10,483 nucleotides of DNA from CAYNFT01 sp964396535 (GTDB lineage Bacteria; Chloroflexota; Dehalococcoidia; Dehalococcoidales; UBA2162): positions 1-10,483 of the forward strand of contig CAYNFT010000075.1 in assembly GCA_964396535.1 (NCBI GenBank), read 5' to 3'. The notes below the pieces were generated by a model, which worked only from the letters and a program-made list of their open reading frames with translations, did no database searches and was not told the origin of the DNA. The translations under genes and the position numbers were made by a program. Positions 1 to 6,400 of this stretch are shown in pieces (positions within the stretch are counted from its first letter, which is position 1; each line of letters begins with the position of its first letter).

Positions 1-2
1 TC

Positions 3-194
3 TTTGGTTTCATGGATTTTGACCGCTGGCTGGGCAGCAGTCACCGATTACTGGCTAGGATGGTAGAGGAAAAGACCAAATTACCGACATTCTACATTGA
101 GGGAGACAACTGGGAGGATAGAGACTATAGCCTGGAAGCTTTGAGAACAAGAATTGAAAGCATATGCGAAATAATGAAAATGCGGAAAGCCTAA
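3..194 (+). CDS. 2-hydroxyacyl-CoA dehydratase subunit (HGD-D family), C-terminal fragment
   Basis: Only the last 63 residues are present; the gene enters from the left edge in frame 3 and ends at TAA 192-194. The stretch reading LPTFYIEGDNWEDRDYS followed by LRTRIESICE matches the end of the 2-hydroxyglutaryl-CoA dehydratase / benzoyl-CoA reductase BcrB/BcrC-like family, where a conserved iegD and a final RtRiE-type helix close the protein. Family members carry a [4Fe-4S] cluster and remove water from 2-hydroxyacyl-CoA, or reduce an aromatic acyl-CoA, by ketyl-radical chemistry after one-electron activation. The next gene is the matching activator and overlaps it by 31 bases, which strongly supports the call. 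The active-site and cluster-binding region lies outside the window, so dehydratase and reductase cannot be separated. Methionines inside this fragment are not starts. Confidence 0.8.
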   Translation, partial: FGFMDFDRWLGSSHRLLARMVEEKTKLPTFYIEGDNWEDRDYSLEALRTRIESICEIMKMRKA

Positions 195-985
195 AAAAAG
201 CGATGTTTGTAGGTATTGATATAGGTTCAGTTACTACGAAAGCGGTAATTATTAATGAGCAAGAAGAAGTTGTGGCATTTTCTCTGATACCAACAAGCTA
301 TGACCGTGAGAAAAGCGGAGCCGAAGTTCTCAAGCTGGCTCTGGATAAAATCCAGAAGTCAGAGGATGCCATAAAGTATATTGTGTCAACCGGTTACGGT
401 CGGAGAGCGTTTGCATCTTCTAATAAGGTGTTACCTGAGATAGTCTGTCATGCTAAGGGGACAAAGCTTTTATTCTCTACCGTCAGGACAATTATCGATA
501 TCGGCGGACAGGATAGTAAAGTAATGCAACTGGATGAAGAAGGCAGGGTTATTAGATTTGAGATGAACGATAAGTGTGCTGCTGGGACGGGAAGATTCTT
601 AGAAGTCTTAACCGAGAGAATAATAAACCTCCCTATCGAAGAGCTTGGCCCACTGGCATTAAAATCTGAAAACCCCTGCACTCTTAGCAGTATCTGTACC
701 GTGTTTGCGGAGTCAGAGATAATCTCTCTTATATCAGAACATAAGGCTAAGGCGGATATAGCTTATGGTATGAGTAAAGCAATTGCCAAAAGAGTAATTG
801 GTATGGGCACTGCGGGGCAAATTGGTTATGATGAGCTTATAGTTTTCTCTGGAGGAGTAGCCAGGAATATCGGGGTGGTCAAAGCCCTCGAAGAGGAGCT
901 TGGAAAGAAGGTGGTAACTCCAGAGGAACCCCAGATAACGGCTGCCCTGGGAGCAGCGATTTTTGCTAAAGAGCATAGTGAGTGA
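164..985 (+). CDS. CoA-substrate-specific enzyme activase (HgdC/BadF-type ATPase)
   Basis: This 273-residue protein is an ASKHA-fold ATPase that binds one [4Fe-4S] cluster across a homodimer and injects a low-potential electron into the partner dehydratase at the cost of ATP. Visible motifs are the N-terminal phosphate loop GIDIGSVTTKAVI (17-29), STGYGR (75-80), IDIGGQDSKV (111-120), the cluster cysteine Cys138 in NDKCAAGTGRF, the second cluster cysteine Cys178 in ICTVFAESE (177-185), and the adenosine-binding FSGGVARN near the C-terminus. Length is normal for HgdC-type activators, which run about 260-270 residues. The start at 164 overlaps the upstream gene by 31 bases. ATG 203 (MFVGIDIG), 8 bases after that gene's stop, is an equally plausible start and would remove a 13-residue extension. 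Neither start has a clear Shine-Dalgarno. Context says it activates the enzyme whose end is at 3-194. Confidence 0.93.
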   Translation: MRNNENAESLKKAMFVGIDIGSVTTKAVIINEQEEVVAFSLIPTSYDREKSGAEVLKLALDKIQKSEDAIKYIVSTGYGRRAFASSNKVLPEIVCHAKGTKLLFSTVRTIIDIGGQDSKVMQLDEEGRVIRFEMNDKCAAGTGRFLEVLTERIINLPIEELGPLALKSENPCTLSSICTVFAESEIISLISEHKAKADIAYGMSKAIAKRVIGMGTAGQIGYDELIVFSGGVARNIGVVKALEEELGKKVVTPEEPQITAALGAAIFAKEHSE

Positions 986-992
986 GCTAGCT
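985..992. repeat. AGCTAGCT palindrome just after the activase stop
   Basis: The perfect 8-base palindrome AGCTAGCT starts on the last base of the activase stop codon. The same palindrome recurs at 2176-2183 inside the promoter ahead of the alcohol dehydrogenase gene. Eight-base palindromes do occur by chance, so a shared regulatory role is only a possibility. The remaining 78-base gap before the next gene shows no convincing promoter or terminator. Confidence 0.3.
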
Positions 993-1052
993 AGCGCTAT
1001 TTGGTAGAAGGAAAATACAAACCTGATGAAATGAATTTTACTTAATCTATTA

Positions 1053-1058
1053 AGGAGG
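1053..1058 (+). promoter_or_regulatory. Strong Shine-Dalgarno (AGGAGG) for the SDR gene
   Basis: AGGAGG lies 5 bases before ATG 1064, within the longer match TAAGGAGGT. It is the strongest ribosome binding site in the window and fixes the start of the short-chain dehydrogenase gene. Confidence 0.85.
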
Positions 1059-1063
1059 TATTA

Positions 1064-1831
1064 ATGGATAGAGTAAAAGGTAAAGTAGCTGTCGTAACGG
1101 GTGGTGCGTCCGGAATAGGGAAGGCGACATGTTTACTTCTGGCAAAAGAAGGCGCAAACGTTGCGGTAACTGATATTAGCGACGATGCTGGCAAAGAAGT
1201 TGTAGCCGAAATTAAGAATAATGGTGGCGTGGCTAACTACTGGCATATGAATGTGACTAATGAGAAGGAAGTAGAGAAGGTTTTCGCTGACGTTAATAAC
1301 AATTATAAGAGGATCAATATCCTGGTCAACAACGCTGGAATCCCCGGTCCTCCCAAAGCTACTCATGAGCTAACAACAGAAGAGTGGGACAGGGTTATAG
1401 ATATTGACCTCAAGGGAGTTTTCTTCTGTACCAAGTATGTTATCAAATATATGCAGATGTCGGGTGGTGGCAGTATTGTCAATATGTCCTCGATGCTCGG
1501 TCTTATTGGTGGCGAGGACCCTGTTTATCATGCCGCCAAAGGTGGTGTCCGGTTAATGACCAAATCAGATGCCACCAACTACGCAAAGGATAACATCAGG
1601 GCTAATTCAGTTCACCCCGGTTATATTTTTACTCCGCTCTTAAAGGTGATAGGAGCAAGAAATCCCAAGGGAGCAGAGGCATTCTTTAAGGAGACTGCCA
1701 GTGACATTCCGCTCGGTCGTCTCGGAACGCCGGAGGACGTTGCTAAGGGCATTCTCTTCCTGGCTTCTGATGAATCCAGCTATATTACCGGCACCGAGTT
1801 GATAATAGACGGAGGCTATATACTTCAGTAA
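1064..1831 (+). CDS. SDR-family NAD(P)-dependent oxidoreductase
   Basis: A classical short-chain dehydrogenase of 255 residues, the usual length. It should interconvert an alcohol (or hydroxyacyl-CoA) and a ketone in the cytoplasm. Motifs are the cofactor loop TGGASGIG (12-19), Asp37 after the second strand (VAVTDIS), which suggests NAD(H) rather than NADP(H), NNAG (89-92), the catalytic serine in NMSS (140-143), YHAAK with Tyr155 and Lys159, the PG motif at 185-186, and the C-terminal ITGTELIIDGGY. The tetrad asparagine of classical SDRs, normally in NLKGVF, reads DLKGVF here (Asp115), a mild oddity. The start is set by AGGAGG 5 bases upstream. The gene stands 78 bases after the activase and before a decayed region, so it may be the last gene of the dehydratase cluster. 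The substrate cannot be told from sequence; it resembles 3-oxoacyl-ACP reductase and cyclohexanol or glucose dehydrogenase relatives. Confidence 0.93.
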   Translation: MDRVKGKVAVVTGGASGIGKATCLLLAKEGANVAVTDISDDAGKEVVAEIKNNGGVANYWHMNVTNEKEVEKVFADVNNNYKRINILVNNAGIPGPPKATHELTTEEWDRVIDIDLKGVFFCTKYVIKYMQMSGGGSIVNMSSMLGLIGGEDPVYHAAKGGVRLMTKSDATNYAKDNIRANSVHPGYIFTPLLKVIGARNPKGAEAFFKETASDIPLGRLGTPEDVAKGILFLASDESSYITGTELIIDGGYILQ

Positions 1832-1864
1832 CGTATACTGGCAATTTTTAGTTCACTCACGAAA

Positions 1865-2074
1865 ATGGTACCCTGCATGCATTTTGGCCAGGCTGCTGGC
1901 ACTGCTGCAGCCATCGCAGTAAAGCAGGGAATATCACCCAGACAGGTGGATATCCCAACCTTCAGGAAGACACTTGAAAGCCAGGGGGTGAACCTTCGCA
2001 AAGATGCGGTTGACCTCTCAGAGGTACGGAGGAGGCTTGAGCTCAGAGGCGCTAAGATAAGTTACATAGCATAA
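1865..2074 (+). pseudogene. C-terminal remnant of an FAD-dependent oxidoreductase
   Basis: The reading frame gives 69 residues that look like the tail of a much larger protein. The segment PCMHFGQAAGTAAAIAVKQG, then PRQVDIPTFRKTLESQGVNL, matches the end of the FAD-dependent oxidoreductase family (FAD_oxidored type, usually above 400 residues), where GqAAGtAAA is the last FAD-contacting helix and is followed by a Lqk-L--qG closing motif. The dinucleotide-binding N-terminus is absent. The frame is open upstream only to the SDR stop at 1829-1831, where its residues show no homology. There is no Shine-Dalgarno ahead of ATG 1865. I therefore read it as a relic left by deletion or recombination between the SDR gene and this locus. 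Expression as a small protein cannot be excluded. Confidence 0.7.
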
Positions 2075-2167
2075 GTAGCCGCCCTCTACATTATTTGCGG
2101 CGGAGCCGACGCTTTCTACCAGAACAAAGTGAGCTTTCCCCGCTAGTTAATCGAGCCATGACCTGAT

Positions 2168-2196
2168 TTGACAAAAGCTAGCTGTTTTTGAATAAT
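2168..2196 (+). promoter_or_regulatory. Near-consensus sigma-70 promoter upstream of the alcohol dehydrogenase
   Basis: A perfect -35 box TTGACA (2168-2173) is followed by exactly 17 bases and a -10 box AATAAT (2191-2196; 5 of 6 against TATAAT). Transcription would start near 2203, giving a leader of about 45 bases before ATG 2249. All following genes run in the same direction with short gaps or overlaps, so this promoter could drive the alcohol dehydrogenase plus the molybdenum hydroxylase genes. The spacer contains the palindrome AGCTAGCT (2176-2183), a possible repressor contact. Confidence 0.65.
2176..2183. repeat. AGCTAGCT palindrome inside the promoter spacer
   Basis: This perfect 8-base palindrome lies between the -35 and -10 boxes and is identical to the one at 985-992. 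Its position would suit an operator, but it is short and no regulator gene is in the window. Confidence 0.3.
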
Positions 2197-2248
2197 TACT
2201 TGGTGTGCCCCTTTATCGCAGTGAATGATTGGTTTTTGAGAGTGATGC

Positions 2249-3280
2249 ATGAAAGCACTTAGATGGTATGGTAGAAAAGACCTCCGTTATGAAGACATAC
2301 CTGAACCGTCTCCCGGTCCAGGACAGGTAAAAGTGAAAGTTAACCTCGCCGGTATCTGCGGTACAGATTTGAAGGAATATGTTGCTGGTCCCTGTATAAT
2401 AGATATCAACAAAGCACCGTTGACAATAGGGCACGAGTTTGCCGGCAGGGTAGTGGAGGTGGGTGAGGGAGTAACTGGCTTCAAAGTTGGCGAGCGGGTA
2501 ACAGGTGTGGGTTACCGGGTCTGTGGTGAATGTTATTACTGTAAAAGGTATATGTACAATGTTTGCTTAAACCTAGGTTTTACTGGTCTACACGCAGATG
2601 GCTGCATGGCTGAATATCTTGTTATTCCCAGTTATGCACTCTATAAGCTGCCTGATTCGGTATCCGACGAAGCTGGGGCTCTGGTAGAGCCTCTGGCAGT
2701 TGCCATTCATGCTGTTCATCTGGGCAAGGTTGGCCTCGGGGATACATTGGCTATTGTGGGTGACGGCATTATCGGTCTCTGTACTCTGTTAGCAACCAGG
2801 GCTGCGGGAGCATCCGAAGTCCATGTCGTGGCTAAGCATAAAGGCAGAGGTGAACGGGCGCGAGCTATAGGAGCTACGACGGTTATCTATCTTAGCGACG
2901 GAGACCCAGTCCAGCGGGTTAAGAATCTTACTGCTGGATTAGGTGCGGACGTATCTTTTGAGTGTGTGGGCCATCCGGATACCCCTCAGCTTGCCCTGGA
3001 TTTAGCTCGCAATGCTGGAACTGCCGTGATTATGGGAGTCTTTGACCAACCTGGCTCGGTTGACTTTTTGAGTCTTATGTATAATCAAAAAACAATGGTA
3101 GGCAGCCCTATTTATGTTGATGAGGCAAGGACCGCCATTGCTCTGCTGGCAGACAAGACTATTGACCCCAGCAGGCTGATTACCTCAAAAGTGCCGCTTA
3201 AAGATGCCGTGGAAATGGGGTTTGAGCAACTGATTAATAATAAGGAAGATAACATCAAGGTCCTGCTTCAAATCCCCTGA
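2249..3280 (+). CDS. Zinc-dependent medium-chain alcohol dehydrogenase (butanediol/sorbitol dehydrogenase type)
   Basis: A 343-residue MDR-family dehydrogenase with a GroES-like N-terminal domain and a Rossmann C-terminal domain. Catalytic zinc residues are Cys37 (in GICGTD), His62-Glu63 (GHEFAG) and Glu147 (EPLA). Structural zinc is bound by Cys92, Cys95, Cys98 and Cys106. The nucleotide loop is GDGIIG (171-176). The segment after the second Rossmann strand (VVAKHKGRGERA) lacks the acidic residue typical of NAD-specific relatives and is rich in Lys/Arg/His, hinting at NADP(H). Length and layout match threonine 3-, sorbitol and (R,R)-butanediol dehydrogenases, so the substrate is likely a secondary alcohol or polyol, but I cannot name it. 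The start follows a modest GAGAG site 6 bases upstream and gives the expected MKALRWYG opening. It is first in the unit behind the promoter at 2168-2196. Confidence 0.93.
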   Translation: MKALRWYGRKDLRYEDIPEPSPGPGQVKVKVNLAGICGTDLKEYVAGPCIIDINKAPLTIGHEFAGRVVEVGEGVTGFKVGERVTGVGYRVCGECYYCKRYMYNVCLNLGFTGLHADGCMAEYLVIPSYALYKLPDSVSDEAGALVEPLAVAIHAVHLGKVGLGDTLAIVGDGIIGLCTLLATRAAGASEVHVVAKHKGRGERARAIGATTVIYLSDGDPVQRVKNLTAGLGADVSFECVGHPDTPQLALDLARNAGTAVIMGVFDQPGSVDFLSLMYNQKTMVGSPIYVDEARTAIALLADKTIDPSRLITSKVPLKDAVEMGFEQLINNKEDNIKVLLQIP

Positions 3281-3341
3281 TGCTGCTCGAGTGATAGAGA
3301 TAAATCTGCACGAAAAGGTTACTCTCCAACCTGAAACCGAA

Positions 3342-3346
3342 AGGAG
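3342..3346 (+). promoter_or_regulatory. Ribosome binding site for the 2Fe-2S subunit
   Basis: AGGAG lies 11 bases before ATG 3358. The 77-base gap behind the alcohol dehydrogenase shows no terminator and no clear promoter, so readthrough from upstream is likely. Confidence 0.6.
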
Positions 3347-3357
3347 ACTAATCGAAC

Positions 3358-3855
3358 ATGTCCCAAGCGGACAAGAAAGTCCCGATATCTGAGGCAGAAA
3401 TAAATCTTGTTGTGAACGGGGAGTTACATAAAGTAGGGGTGCAGTCAAACTGGACCCTGCAATATGTGCTCCACGATGAACTTGGTTTGACAGGAACCAA
3501 AGAATTTTGTGACCAGGGAGCCTGTGGTGCCTGTGCGGTGATTCTGGACGGGAGGTCGGTTCTCTCGTGCATGACACTCGCTATAGAATGTGATGGCAAG
3601 ACCATAGAGACAGTAGAAGGAATCGCCAGAGCACGACACCCACTTATTGAAGCATATGTCAAGCATAGCTGCATGCAGTGCGGTTACTGTACACCTGGTT
3701 TTATCGTTACGGCGAAGGCCTTGCTGGACAAAAACCCCAACCCGACAGAAGATGAAGTGAAGGAGGCACTTGCCGGCAATCTGTGCCGGTGTGGCACATA
3801 TCCCCAACACATTAAAGCCGTGCTGGAAGCAGGCAAAAATTTAAGCGGCGGGTAG
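3358..3855 (+). CDS. Molybdenum hydroxylase 2Fe-2S subunit (CoxS/HcrC-like)
   Basis: A 165-residue small subunit of the xanthine oxidase family. It carries electrons from the molybdenum centre to the FAD subunit through two [2Fe-2S] clusters. The N-terminal plant-ferredoxin-type domain has Cys51, Cys56, Cys59 and Cys71 (CDQGACGAC and SCMTLA). The C-terminal helical domain has Cys108 and Cys111 (QCGYCTPG) with Cys143 and Cys145 (NLCRCG). Gln107, just before that motif, is the residue that contacts the pterin cofactor in this family. An additional Cys105 (HSCMQC) sits beside the second cluster and is not a standard ligand. Length is typical for CoxS-type proteins. It is followed after 5 bases by the large subunit. 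Confidence 0.96.
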   Translation: MSQADKKVPISEAEINLVVNGELHKVGVQSNWTLQYVLHDELGLTGTKEFCDQGACGACAVILDGRSVLSCMTLAIECDGKTIETVEGIARARHPLIEAYVKHSCMQCGYCTPGFIVTAKALLDKNPNPTEDEVKEALAGNLCRCGTYPQHIKAVLEAGKNLSGG

Positions 3856-3860
3856 AGAAT

Positions 3861-6314
3861 ATGGACAATGATGAAATGAAAAAAATCCAAGAGCTATTTG
3901 ATAATCTAAAGAGGGATAAGTATCCCTTGAAGGAGTACCGTAACATCGGGAAACGGGGTGTACGCCGTATAGATGGCTATGAAAAGGCAACTGGGCACGC
4001 AAAATATACGATGGACGTACAACTGCCAGGCATGCTCTACTTGAGATTCCTTACCTCCCCATACCCTCATGCCGAAATAAAGAGCATGGATACCAGCAAA
4101 GCCGAGGCGTTGCCAGGCGTACGAGCTATACTGAGATATGACGACCCGGAGCTACCGCCTACAGCGGACCTGGGTGGGCATGAACCATCAGCCGAGCCAG
4201 TTATTCCCAGAGTAGCTCACTTCCAGGGAGAAGAAGTAGGTGCTGCTGTGGCTGCTGATAGTGAGGAAATAGCTGAACAGGCGCTGGCACTAATAGACGT
4301 AGAGTGGGAAGAACGTCCCTTTGTCCTGGACCCAGAGCAGGCATTGCAGCCAGATGCACCTTTAGCCGACCCTGAATCGTACCCTGATGGTAATCTTTAT
4401 GGACAACTTACGGCTATAGAAGAGCAGGGTGATGTGGAGAAAGGTTTTGCCGAGGCTGATAAGATAATTGAATTCAAGTTCAGGCAGGGTCTCAATACCT
4501 GGATAGGGCCGGAGCGCCCCTGTGGCGTGTTCAGATGGAATGGAGAGTACCCGGAGGTCTGGGTTAAGCAGCAGCGTCCCCATATATGCAAACGTGCCGT
4601 AGCTTCCTGGTTTGGTGGTATACCCATGAACAAAATTCAAATCCACTGTCTTTATCAGGGGGCAAGTTTTGGTGGGTGGAGTCAGATGAGCTGGAATATG
4701 GGTGGACACTATTGTGCTGCGGTCATAGCTAAAAGAACGGGCAGGCCTGTTAAGTGGACTTTTAACAGGAGGGAAGACTTCTACGGCGGGGAAATGGATG
4801 AAGGGATATATAATTTTAAGGTAGGAGCTAAACTGGATGGGACAATCACAGCAGTGAAAGGGAGAGCTGTGCTTGTCAACCAGACAATGCCGGTGTTCGG
4901 CTTTGTCAAGCATCTTATTGATAATACCAAAATCCCCAATGTATACGGGAAGACAGAAGCCGTGAAGGTAAATAAGGGGCCAACAGTTCCGACGCGTTGT
5001 GAACAAAACCCAAATTGCCATAGTCTTACTCTGGTATTTAATCACGTGTCGGATGCGCTAGGGCTTGACCCGATAGATGTTGCCCTTAAAAATGATGGTG
5101 CTGAAGCACATGACATAACGTGGCTAAATGAGCGGAAGGCAGAGATGGGATTCCAGGTTAGAGATAGCCTGAAGGAGTGCGTAGAGAAGGGGAAAGCGGC
5201 AATAGGCTGGGATGAGAAATGGCATGCACCAGGAACGAAGAAGCTTCCGAACGATAAGATGCACGGAGTAGGCTTTACCTGGACACATGAATGGGATGAT
5301 TCGGCAGGGTCGAGTGAAATAGCGATACGTATCGAGCGCAATGATGGAACCGCCAGTATTTTGGGTTGCCGCGCTGATGTCGGAGTTAATGCTGAAACGG
5401 CTTATTGTCAGATTGCTGCTGATGAACTGGGGATGAGTATGGAAGATGTTTATTACCGGCCACAAATCGATACCGGCTTCTTTCCCATGACACCTGATTC
5501 GTCCACCAATATGTCTGTCAATGGCTTTGCCATTAGAAATGCTGCCAGACTCCTTAAGCGAAAGATTCTTGAAGCAGCTACAAGTCCCACCGGGACGTCG
5601 CAACTGGGTAGTTTTCCTCCTGCTTTCCCGGGCAAGAAACCTGAGGAACTGGACATCAAAGATAGTGTAATCTACGAGAAAGCGAATCCATCAAATAGGA
5701 AGACGCTGGCAGAATTTGTCGGGCCTTCTGGTGCCATGGGCCCGCTTCTCTCACCTCACGGCGAGCCGATGGGCGCCGGCGAGCAAGCTACTGGATATCC
5801 TTTCAGGGAGCCCATGTTCGAATACGCCTGGCAGGTTCAACGCGGGGCCTACTCAGGTGCACGTCTCCGTCTGTGCCGGCAGGCACATTTTATGGAAGTC
5901 GAGGTGGATACCGAAACCGGGGAAGTCGAAGTAACAAGGGTAGTAAACGTTAACGATGTTGGTAAAGTGATAAGTTGGGAGGGCTGCGAAGGACAGCAAT
6001 ATGGTGGTACTTATATGGGAGTGGGCAGGGGTCGAAGTGAGGAAGTTGTCCATGACCCAACGACGGGTATCATGCTTAACGGTAATCTTCTAAATTATAA
6101 AATTGCGACCATGCTCGATGTTGGACCCATAGATACTATCCTCGTGGAAACAGGAATGGGCTATGGCCCCTATGGGGTCGTTGGTATAGGTGAAGACGTA
6201 GCCACCGTCGTTCCAGCACTTATTGGCCCCGCCGTACATAATGCTACAGGCAAATGGGTTGATGAATTCCCGATGACTCCAGACAGAGTCCTTAGGGCAT
6301 TAGGGAAGGCGTAG
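3861..6314 (+). CDS. Molybdenum hydroxylase large (molybdopterin-binding) subunit
   Basis: An 817-residue catalytic subunit of the xanthine dehydrogenase family. The a/b-hammerhead domain covers about residues 26-160 (GVRRIDGYEKATGHAKYTMD; FQGEEVGAAVAADSEEIAEQA), followed by the two molybdopterin-binding domains. The C-terminal VVGIGEDVATVV carries Glu778, at the position of the general-base glutamate of xanthine dehydrogenase and Desulfovibrio aldehyde oxidoreductase. The usual glycine-rich GGFGGK-type loop reads SFGGWSQMSWN (269-279). The motif occupied by AYRCSFR in CoxL and YRG-G in most others reads TRCEQNPN (378-385), so Cys380 may align with CoxL's copper-binding cysteine, but the rest of the CoxL loop is absent and I do not call CO dehydrogenase. 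An N-terminal extension of about 25 residues precedes the hammerhead domain. Substrate unknown: an aldehyde, N-heterocycle or aromatic acyl-CoA are options. Confidence 0.95.
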   Translation: MDNDEMKKIQELFDNLKRDKYPLKEYRNIGKRGVRRIDGYEKATGHAKYTMDVQLPGMLYLRFLTSPYPHAEIKSMDTSKAEALPGVRAILRYDDPELPPTADLGGHEPSAEPVIPRVAHFQGEEVGAAVAADSEEIAEQALALIDVEWEERPFVLDPEQALQPDAPLADPESYPDGNLYGQLTAIEEQGDVEKGFAEADKIIEFKFRQGLNTWIGPERPCGVFRWNGEYPEVWVKQQRPHICKRAVASWFGGIPMNKIQIHCLYQGASFGGWSQMSWNMGGHYCAAVIAKRTGRPVKWTFNRREDFYGGEMDEGIYNFKVGAKLDGTITAVKGRAVLVNQTMPVFGFVKHLIDNTKIPNVYGKTEAVKVNKGPTVPTRCEQNPNCHSLTLVFNHVSDALGLDPIDVALKNDGAEAHDITWLNERKAEMGFQVRDSLKECVEKGKAAIGWDEKWHAPGTKKLPNDKMHGVGFTWTHEWDDSAGSSEIAIRIERNDGTASILGCRADVGVNAETAYCQIAADELGMSMEDVYYRPQIDTGFFPMTPDSSTNMSVNGFAIRNAARLLKRKILEAATSPTGTSQLGSFPPAFPGKKPEELDIKDSVIYEKANPSNRKTLAEFVGPSGAMGPLLSPHGEPMGAGEQATGYPFREPMFEYAWQVQRGAYSGARLRLCRQAHFMEVEVDTETGEVEVTRVVNVNDVGKVISWEGCEGQQYGGTYMGVGRGRSEEVVHDPTTGIMLNGNLLNYKIATMLDVGPIDTILVETGMGYGPYGVVGIGEDVATVVPALIGPAVHNATGKWVDEFPMTPDRVLRALGKA

Positions 6315-6385
6315 GAAGTCGAAAAGGACTGAGAAGCACAGGGTTCAAATACTAGTGCACGTTTTAGCCAAAGTACCAGCATAAG

Positions 6386-6400
6386 TTCACGGTTTGTGAA
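6386..6400 (+). other. Small inverted repeat abutting the FAD-subunit start codon
   Basis: TTCAC (6386-6390), a 5-base loop GGTTT and GTGAA (6396-6400) form a perfect 5-bp stem that ends directly against ATG 6401, where a Shine-Dalgarno would be expected. None is visible. The frame is open back to TAG 6365-6367 with no alternative ATG, GTG or TTG, so ATG 6401 is the only start. The stem is short and may have no function. Confidence 0.35.

Larger units (their letters stand above)
1832..2248. other. 417-base region without an intact gene
   Basis: Between the SDR stop and the alcohol dehydrogenase start there is only an oxidoreductase remnant (about 1865-2074) and a promoter (2168-2196). A weak inverted repeat, GCCGC near 2079 with GCGGC near 2097, has a five-pair stem, a long loop and no following T-run, so I do not call it a terminator. 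Nothing else is recognisable in 2075-2167. Confidence 0.6.

Noticed and set aside
986..1063. Promoter ahead of the SDR gene
   Set aside because: The AT-rich stretch near 1036-1050 contains loose -10-like words, but no -35 box at acceptable spacing could be found.
2079..2101. Rho-independent terminator after the oxidoreductase remnant
   Set aside because: The inverted repeat GCCGC/GCGGC has only five pairs and a loop of about 13 bases, and no T-run follows.
3185..3577. A 130-codon minus-strand frame across the alcohol dehydrogenase end and the 2Fe-2S subunit start
   Set aside because: It is antisense to two recognised genes and to the ribosome binding site at 3342-3346, and its composition (Ser/Arg/Pro-rich) is typical of spurious frames.
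4362..5045. A 227-codon open frame on the minus strand inside the molybdenum large subunit
   Set aside because: It lies antisense to strongly conserved large-subunit sequence, shows no recognisable motif, and has no supported start signal. It is a shadow of the coding strand.
3861..6314. Aerobic-type CO dehydrogenase large subunit (CoxL) because of Cys380
   Set aside because: The AYRCSFR active-site loop of form I CoxL is not present; only the Arg-Cys pair is shared. The family is safer as an undefined molybdenum hydroxylase.
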